From Nipponacmea schrenckii (Eukaryota > Mollusca > Gastropoda > Lottiidae): DNA of 64,000 nt. Both the position numbers and the translations under genes were made by a program. Positions 59,511-64,000 of the stretch are shown here, one piece after another (position 1 is the stretch's first letter; each line of letters begins with the position of its first letter). The notes beneath the pieces were generated by a model. It had not been told where the DNA came from. It saw only the letters and a program-made list of their open reading frames with translations, and ran no database searches. The stretch covers positions 14,384,001 through 14,448,000 of the forward strand of contig JAUJPP010000012.1 of the NCBI GenBank assembly GCA_030562195.1, written 5' to 3'.

Positions 59511-59761
59511 CTGAAACAGATTGGGTGATTATCCCAAATTGAAATTTCAACTCAAATTTTGAAACCAGCTCATTTAAAGTTCACTTGCATGCTAAAAGAA
59601 TACGCCGACAAAGCTCTGTTGTATATTTTCCTTGCAATAATTGTTGTATAGCAAAGGATAACTGTTTGCAAGGTAAAACGTCTCATAAGGCAGCCTAATT
59701 TTTAAAGGAGGTCGAGAAGAGAGTGCTCCAATAAATGTAAACTATTCAATAATGATCTTAA

Positions 59762-60075
59762 AGGGATAATAGGTCTTAGAAGGTACATAAAATTTGAACA
59801 TTTTTAACTTGACCAAAGAGAGCTATTTTCATCAGTAAATATACCTGCTACCACAAATAACATAAAAAATAAATAAATATAAAACATCTAAGCAATTATA
59901 CTTATTTTTGATTATCGAAAACCGCTTAGAAAATTGATTAAGCGTTTTTCAAAACTCAATTAGTTTTGTGCGTTTTCCAGATTGTAAGGGATTCTGGTAC
60001 TTTACGAAACCAGATAAGTGATGAATATATTATACTCATATTGACCATTCTCGGGAACTAAAACGCAGTATCCCT
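59762..60075. mobile_element. MITE B3 with TTAA flanks, intronic
   Basis: The ends 'agggataataggtcttaga' (59762) and 'gcagtatccct' (to 60075) are inverted over the terminal ~10 bp, flanked by TTAA on both sides (59758-59761 and 60076-60079). The interior has inverted 'catcagtaaatatacctgct' and 'gaaaccagataagtgatga' blocks. It lies in the intron between the last two visible monooxygenase exons. Confidence 0.75.
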
Positions 60076-60227
60076 TTAAGGAATGTATCAAATACTTAAT
60101 CTGAAAGTTGCAACCACAAGTTTTCTTCAATTAATCTGTAGAACGCAAAAACAATTTAGAAGGTTTTTAGAAACATATAGCATTATCATGTTGTAGAACG
60201 TTAGTGTGAGAATGTTATTTAACTTAC

Positions 60228-60287
60228 CACAGTGATATGGTCTTTATCATCCGATTTATAGATACACTGTGTCTTAATGGTGTCTCC
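60228..60287 (-). CDS. MOXD1: DBH-like monooxygenase exon 7 of those visible
   Basis: 60 nt, 20 codons 'GDTIKTQCIYKSDDKDHITV', phase 0 at both ends, with clean 'tttcag' and GTG|GTAAGT borders. It corresponds to the GDxxxTxCxY block of the second copper domain. The Cys is expected to form a disulphide conserved in the family. Confidence 0.92.
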
Positions 60288-60709
60288 CTGAAAGGCAATA
60301 CAGACTTAATGCATACTTCGTGAGAAGAGAGGGCCGCAATCTTGCATCATGCATGACAAATATGACTCTACCAGATACTAAGACGTTATTATAATCAAAA
60401 GTAATTTTGTGGTGACAAAGTCAAATTTGTCAGAACTGTTGACAGTATACAATGATGAGTCCATCAAAACCTGATATTCTACACATGGCCCTGTGTCACA
60501 AACAGTCTAAGAATATAGTCCGAGGAACCCTGTTATATCATTACTTATAAACTATCAACCAGGTACAGGCTTTCTATCAACTTATCAATATACCAAGGTG
60601 ACAATAGCTCGGTTTGTTCCTTTTTTGCGAAGCGCTAGAAATAGGCTACTAATATTAAAATTCAGAAATCTTCTTCTATGAACCGGTTAGTCTCGATCCT
60701 ATTAAGTAA

Positions 60710-61115
60710 GGTATCTTCCCATATCGCCCCTTCCCACTTCGCCCCTAAACTATTCCCATTTCGGCCCGTATCCGTTTCATCCCTTTCTCATTTCACCCCT
60801 TTTTGCAGTTCGCCCTTGCCCGAAATCACCCCTTGCCATTTCACCCTTTCCCTTTCCGCTCCCATTAAAAAAGCATGCTTGTTCCGGGTTCGAATTCTGG
60901 ATAAGGCTGAGAAATGGCAAAATGGGAAGGGGTGATATGGAAAGAGAGGCGAAATGAGAAGGGGTGAATTTGGAAAGGGGCAAAATGAAAAAGGGGTGAA
61001 ATGGGAAAGGGGCAAAACAGAAATATGGCGAATTCGGACGGGGCAGAATGGGAGGGGCGAAATGGGAAGAAGCGAAATGGAAATAGTTTTGGGCAAAGAA
61101 AGGGGCCAATAAACC
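60710..61115. mobile_element. Foldback-like element in a monooxygenase intron
   Basis: The left arm (60710-60865) is made of 'cccatttcgcccctttccc'-type units. The right arm (60910-61115) is the same type inverted ('aaatgggaaggggtg', 'gaaaggggcaaaatg'). Between the arms is 'tgttccgggttcgaattctg', which contains a tRNA B-box-like GGTTCGAATTC. A 9-bp direct repeat ATTAAGTAA lies at 60701-60709 and 61116-61124, a candidate target duplication. Frames over the arms on both strands are artefacts. Confidence 0.7.
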
Positions 61116-61315
61116 ATTAAGTAATACCTAGTAATACCTCATACTTAGTTCAGACGTCCCAAAGAACGGAATATGCTGGTGACGTCATACCAAATAAACC
61201 AGAAGGTTAAAAGGCCCAGAACAAGTATATATATTTTGAATATTTTTGAAATTCAAAAAAATGAAATGTTTTAAGGTCCATCAACACCAAAACGGGCCAT
61301 ATTTTCATGACTTAC

Positions 61316-61501
61316 CGCCTTAATAGTAAACTCTTTATTTAATAATCTTGGTTCCTGGTAGTCAAAATCATAGTTTTCGTCATCATTTATCATTAGTTCT
61401 TCCCCATTACGGACGATCCGGTTTCGAACAGCGTGTCCTAACAGATGTGAATGAGGAAAGACAGCAAAAACATTAATTCCCTCAGGTACATGACCCAGTC
61501 T
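61316..61501 (-). CDS. MOXD1: DBH-like monooxygenase exon 6 of those visible (CuM His pair)
   Basis: 186 nt, 62 codons, phase 0 at both ends, acceptor 'tatttcag', donor GCG|GTAAGT. It contains 'NVFAVFPHSHLLGHAVRN'. The H-x-H pair is the CuM site (H242/H244 in PHM numbering). 'VRNGEEL', 'YDFDYQE' and 'RLLNKEFTI' follow, as in DBH/MOXD1. It belongs to the C-terminal copper domain. Confidence 0.95.
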
Positions 61502-61976
61502 CTGAAATAGAAACAAGGAAAGTAATGGCCTTGGTTATATAGAAATACAAGCTAATTAATCATTCGAAAATTAGACGTATCATTGTTTATTTTCTATTTA
61601 AGACAAAACAAAGTTCCGAAAAATACTGAAAAGTCTGAAGAAACACTGGCATTTACATGTTCTCTTGTTGATTAACTAGTTAACTAGAAGCCTCTAATAA
61701 CTGGCTCTTTTTGATGGCCTGAATTGTAAAGAGATTCTTCAAATTTATCATAAGTGGGACCGTTTTCTATCGAATATGTAAGGATAATTCGGAAAAGAAC
61801 AACGCAAAAACTTTTGGCATAGTACTAGATGGTCAAAGGTTCCAGAGAACCGATTGTGTTAGAAAAAAAGGGTGCTGTTTATTTCTAACTTCAAAAATCA
61901 TAGTCAGGAAAATCCCTTATTCATTTTAAAACAGTCCCAACTGCATTAATCTTGAGTAATAAGGGGCTCAACTTAC

Positions 61977-62143
61977 TTTGCTGGTACATTCGGAGCTACA
62001 ATATCCAGTAGAAGCGAACTGTGGGTAGCCTGGAGGTATAACCTGCATTTCATATACAGCTAGTCCAGTGTACAGCGTGTCACCATCTATCTTCCTGAGT
62101 GTTGGTGTATAGTACATCCTCAATCCAGAACTATCTATCACAC
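61977..62143 (-). CDS. MOXD1: DBH-like monooxygenase exon 5 of those visible
   Basis: 167 nt, entered in phase 1 and leaving in phase 0. Together with the last base of the previous exon it reads 'GVIDSSGLRMYYTPTLRKID', later 'VIPPGYPQFASTGYCSSEC'. These blocks (GVIDSSGLR, YTPTLRK, IPPG, GYCSxxC) bridge the two copper domains in DBH and MOXD1. Donor AAA|GTAAGT. Confidence 0.95.
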
Positions 62144-62502
62144 CTGAAAGCATCAATCCTCATCTTAGAATGTATCACTCCTGTTGGGCGAGTTTACTTC
62201 CATAGTACATACTTCAAAGGATTAGCTTTAAAGAATATAGCGAATCAGAACCAATGATAGATGTACACAATATGGTTGCCTTTGCTAACGAGGGCTTTGA
62301 TTTGCTGTATTTATTAGCGCACAATCCAATCAAATTACAGCATTTACAAACTTCCGCGTTACTTGAAATGTGTCAAAGGTTGTCAAGGTATTAGACGATA
62401 TTCGTAAAAGCTTGACACTGTGAAGATGTAAAAGATGATTATAGCTTTTAAATATGACATGTCTAAATTCCCCAAAAAGTTTTATGATTCTACGCTAAGT
62501 AC

Positions 62503-62605
62503 CTGATTTTAAAGTTGGATTGTTGTAATGAGTTTCCAGAACAAATACTCCACTATCATCGTCATCTCCTAAAGGGAATCCAACTTTTTCTGGCATATAC
62601 ATTGG
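62503..62605 (-). CDS. MOXD1: DBH-like monooxygenase exon 4 of those visible (third CuH His)
   Basis: 103 nt, phase 0 in and phase 1 out. It reads 'PMYMPEKVGFPLGDDDDSGV' and then 'FVLETHYNNPTLKS'. The His in ETHYNN is the third CuH ligand (H172 in PHM numbering). An insertion of acidic residues (GDDDD) sits in the loop before the strand. Acceptor 'actttcag', donor TCAG|GTACTT. Confidence 0.95.
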
Positions 62606-62986
62606 CTGAAAGTAAAGCAAATATTGAAATAAATTCATTATTTAGAAGATAATACATACTGTACTGTGTGGTGGCCCCATGTACAAAACTTGTTACCATT
62701 ACCCCTCGGGTGTGTCATTCGAGCAATGAAAATTTAGAGCTTATACACAGCCATGCAAATATATTGAACAACACAGTGAAATATTTTATTCTTGAAACAA
62801 CAGACCAAAGGATTTATAAAAAACTTTGGTAACTCTTCCTATCTTTCATTTCGCACCCTTTATTAAAGGAATGCCAAGTTCAATTATGGATCGACCAACC
62901 AAAAAACAAAAACAAAAAAAAACCACAATGCCCCCTTTAACATGCATTGTGTCAATTTATGCTCAATTTAGGAACATATTACTTAC

Positions 62987-63181
62987 CCCACCACCAACAG
63001 CCCAAGCTAAAAAGGCTGAAGACATACAATCTCGGAGTTCGATGTGATGTTTGGCATCATTAACATAGCATTCATACTCGTTGGCTAGCATGTCATCGGT
63101 ATAGTTGACATGGGCTGGACACTTGTAGACAATGATGTGATGAACAAGATCTTCGTGGCCCTTGTTTATCGTGGGTTCAAA
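62987..63181 (-). CDS. MOXD1: DBH-like monooxygenase exon 3 of those visible (CuH His pair)
   Basis: 195 nt, 65 codons, phase 0 at both ends. It starts 'FEPTINKGHEDLVHHIIVYK'; the HH pair is the CuH site (H107/H108 in PHM numbering). It also carries conserved Cys positions ('YKCP', 'YECY', 'RDCMS') and ends 'AFLAWAVGGG', the usual WAxGG block. Acceptor 'ctcttccag', donor GGG|GTAAGT. Confidence 0.96.
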
Positions 63182-63446
63182 CTGGAAGAGAAAGAGGAAG
63201 CCATTTACTTACAGCAGTGGTGCCGCCAGGCTCCAAGAACCAGAAGTTCAAATATGGGCATATAAATCTGTTTTAATTGATTAGGTTCATTCTGACGCAT
63301 ATTCCGGGACAAAATTATTTAGAATGATATTGAAAATTACTTAGAAGGAAGCTGATGAAAAAATCGGAATGCAAAATCCCTATTTCCGGGTGGATGTGGG
63401 TGGAGGTGCCTTTCTTAGAAAACCCTCTAGCGTCAAGATAACTCAC

Positions 63447-63530
63447 CATAACCATGTGATGTTTCTTATCCAGTTTAGGTAATCTGTATGGGGTACAGTG
63501 GTAGTAGGTGTCTTTTGTCGGTATTAATGT
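63447..63530 (-). CDS. MOXD1: DBH-like monooxygenase exon 2 of those visible
   Basis: 84 nt, 28 codons, phase 0 at both ends: 'TLIPTKDTYYHCTPYRLP' and then 'KLDKKHHMVM'. The IPxKDTxYxC block begins the N-terminal copper domain in this family. Donor ATG|GTGAGT, acceptor 'tttttcag'. Confidence 0.95.
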
Positions 63531-63734
63531 CTGAAAAAATAATAGTAGTAGTAGTGTTCAGACAACACTTTCGGGATCAGCACTGCAAATATAACCATTT
63601 TTATTTATATTCGTTTATATAGTAGTAGGGAGAATCAATATGATATGTGTTATTGGCTGAAAATCATTAAGGAAATATCTAATAATAAGGACCACGCTGA
63701 ATACCGGAGAAGGTATATACAAGTTTGACTGTAC

Positions 63735-63908
63735 CTGTTTGTTGACGAAGTCGAATTTAACGGCATCGGCTGGTAGGTGTCGGTGTTGAGCAGGACTCAG
63801 TAATAGCAAATTTTTAGCTCCTTTACTACTATCACCATGGAACGGCAGGCCTGTCTCATGTTGAGGATCGTCTGGATGCCAAGAGAATATAACTTTAGTG
63901 GTACCTTC
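63735..63908 (-). CDS. MOXD1: DBH-like monooxygenase (MOXD1 type), first visible exon: end of DOMON domain
   Basis: The eight exons 63735-63908 to 59256-59510 join to 408 in-frame codons of a Cu type II ascorbate-dependent monooxygenase. The family hydroxylates small substrates in the secretory pathway; the MOXD1 substrate is unsettled. This exon (174 nt, phase 0) has 'TTKVIFSWHPDDPQHE', 'FHGDSSKGAKNLLLL' and 'AVKFDFVNKQ', the end of the DOMON domain and the linker. All six copper ligands occur downstream (HH, H, HxH, M). The block order and the C-terminal 'MYYPKVDFGICASIP' favour MOXD1 over dopamine beta-hydroxylase, but DBH or a lineage-specific paralogue is not excluded. Introns are 204-1028 bp, and two contain transposable elements. 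The 5' exons (signal peptide, most of DOMON) are off the window. Confidence 0.94.
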
Positions 63909-64000
63909 CTGAAAACCAGAAGCGAAAAGGAAGCAAAAAGGAAGCGTATAGAACCGTCCTCAAGTCAAGTTAAATAGCCATGTTCATTTAAGGTTTTGTA

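Noticed and set aside
60678..61117. Pro/His/Phe-rich ORFs on both strands
   Set aside because: They are explained by the inverted C/T-rich arms of the intronic foldback element.

Overview
The window looks like animal (metazoan) nuclear DNA, most likely from a mollusc. It is AT-rich, with introns bounded by GT..AG. It is packed with minisatellites, tRNA-derived SINEs ending in an ATTTC-type tail, and non-autonomous elements whose roughly 160-bp core repeats carry the phrase 'aagggcaataactc', a type I associate with molluscan pearl/HINE elements. The species assignment is inference; no rRNA or mitochondrial marker is present.

Only two genes can be supported well. (1) A TRIM-type protein (RING, B-box, coiled coil, MATH-like C-terminus; 439 aa) lies on the + strand at 30200-31519. 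It has one coding exon preceded by a 3' splice site, so at least one upstream non-coding exon is expected. (2) Eight consecutive exons of a DBH-like copper monooxygenase (MOXD1 type) lie on the - strand, 63908 down to 59256. They cover the end of the DOMON domain and both copper domains, with all six expected copper ligands. The gene runs off the right edge on its 5' side, and its last exon(s) were not found. A single candidate exon of unknown identity lies on the - strand at 56169-56286. A decayed Penelope-like retroelement (GIY-YIG endonuclease end) lies on the - strand at about 42.4-43.9 kb.

Layout: 0-10 kb is mostly unique non-coding DNA with a 93-bp tandem array and a long ~25-30 bp minisatellite. 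10-15.6 kb holds SINEs inserted in a MITE and in a minisatellite, plus two further arrays. 17.6-19.4 kb is a ~72-bp array with a higher-order period. 19.5-28.2 kb is a stack of nested helentron/pearl-like elements, containing a four-copy tandem SINE array and a TTAA-flanked MITE. 28.2-31.5 kb is the TRIM gene with a triplicated 5' boundary and a foldback element just upstream. 31.5-38.3 kb contains MITEs, a 15/30-bp array, a hAT-type element and a minisatellite grown out of a SINE. 40.7-47.3 kb holds more tandem arrays and the Penelope relic. 47.4-50.2 kb is a foldback-like element. 50-59 kb is largely unique DNA with SINE and MITE pieces. 59.2-64 kb is the monooxygenase gene, whose introns hold a foldback element and a MITE.

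The genes show no sign of working together. The most informative content is the record of transposition. Several insertions landed inside tandem repeats, so the neighbouring repeat units show the empty site and reveal target-site behaviour directly. I see no CRISPR array, rRNA, functional tRNA or operon-like system.
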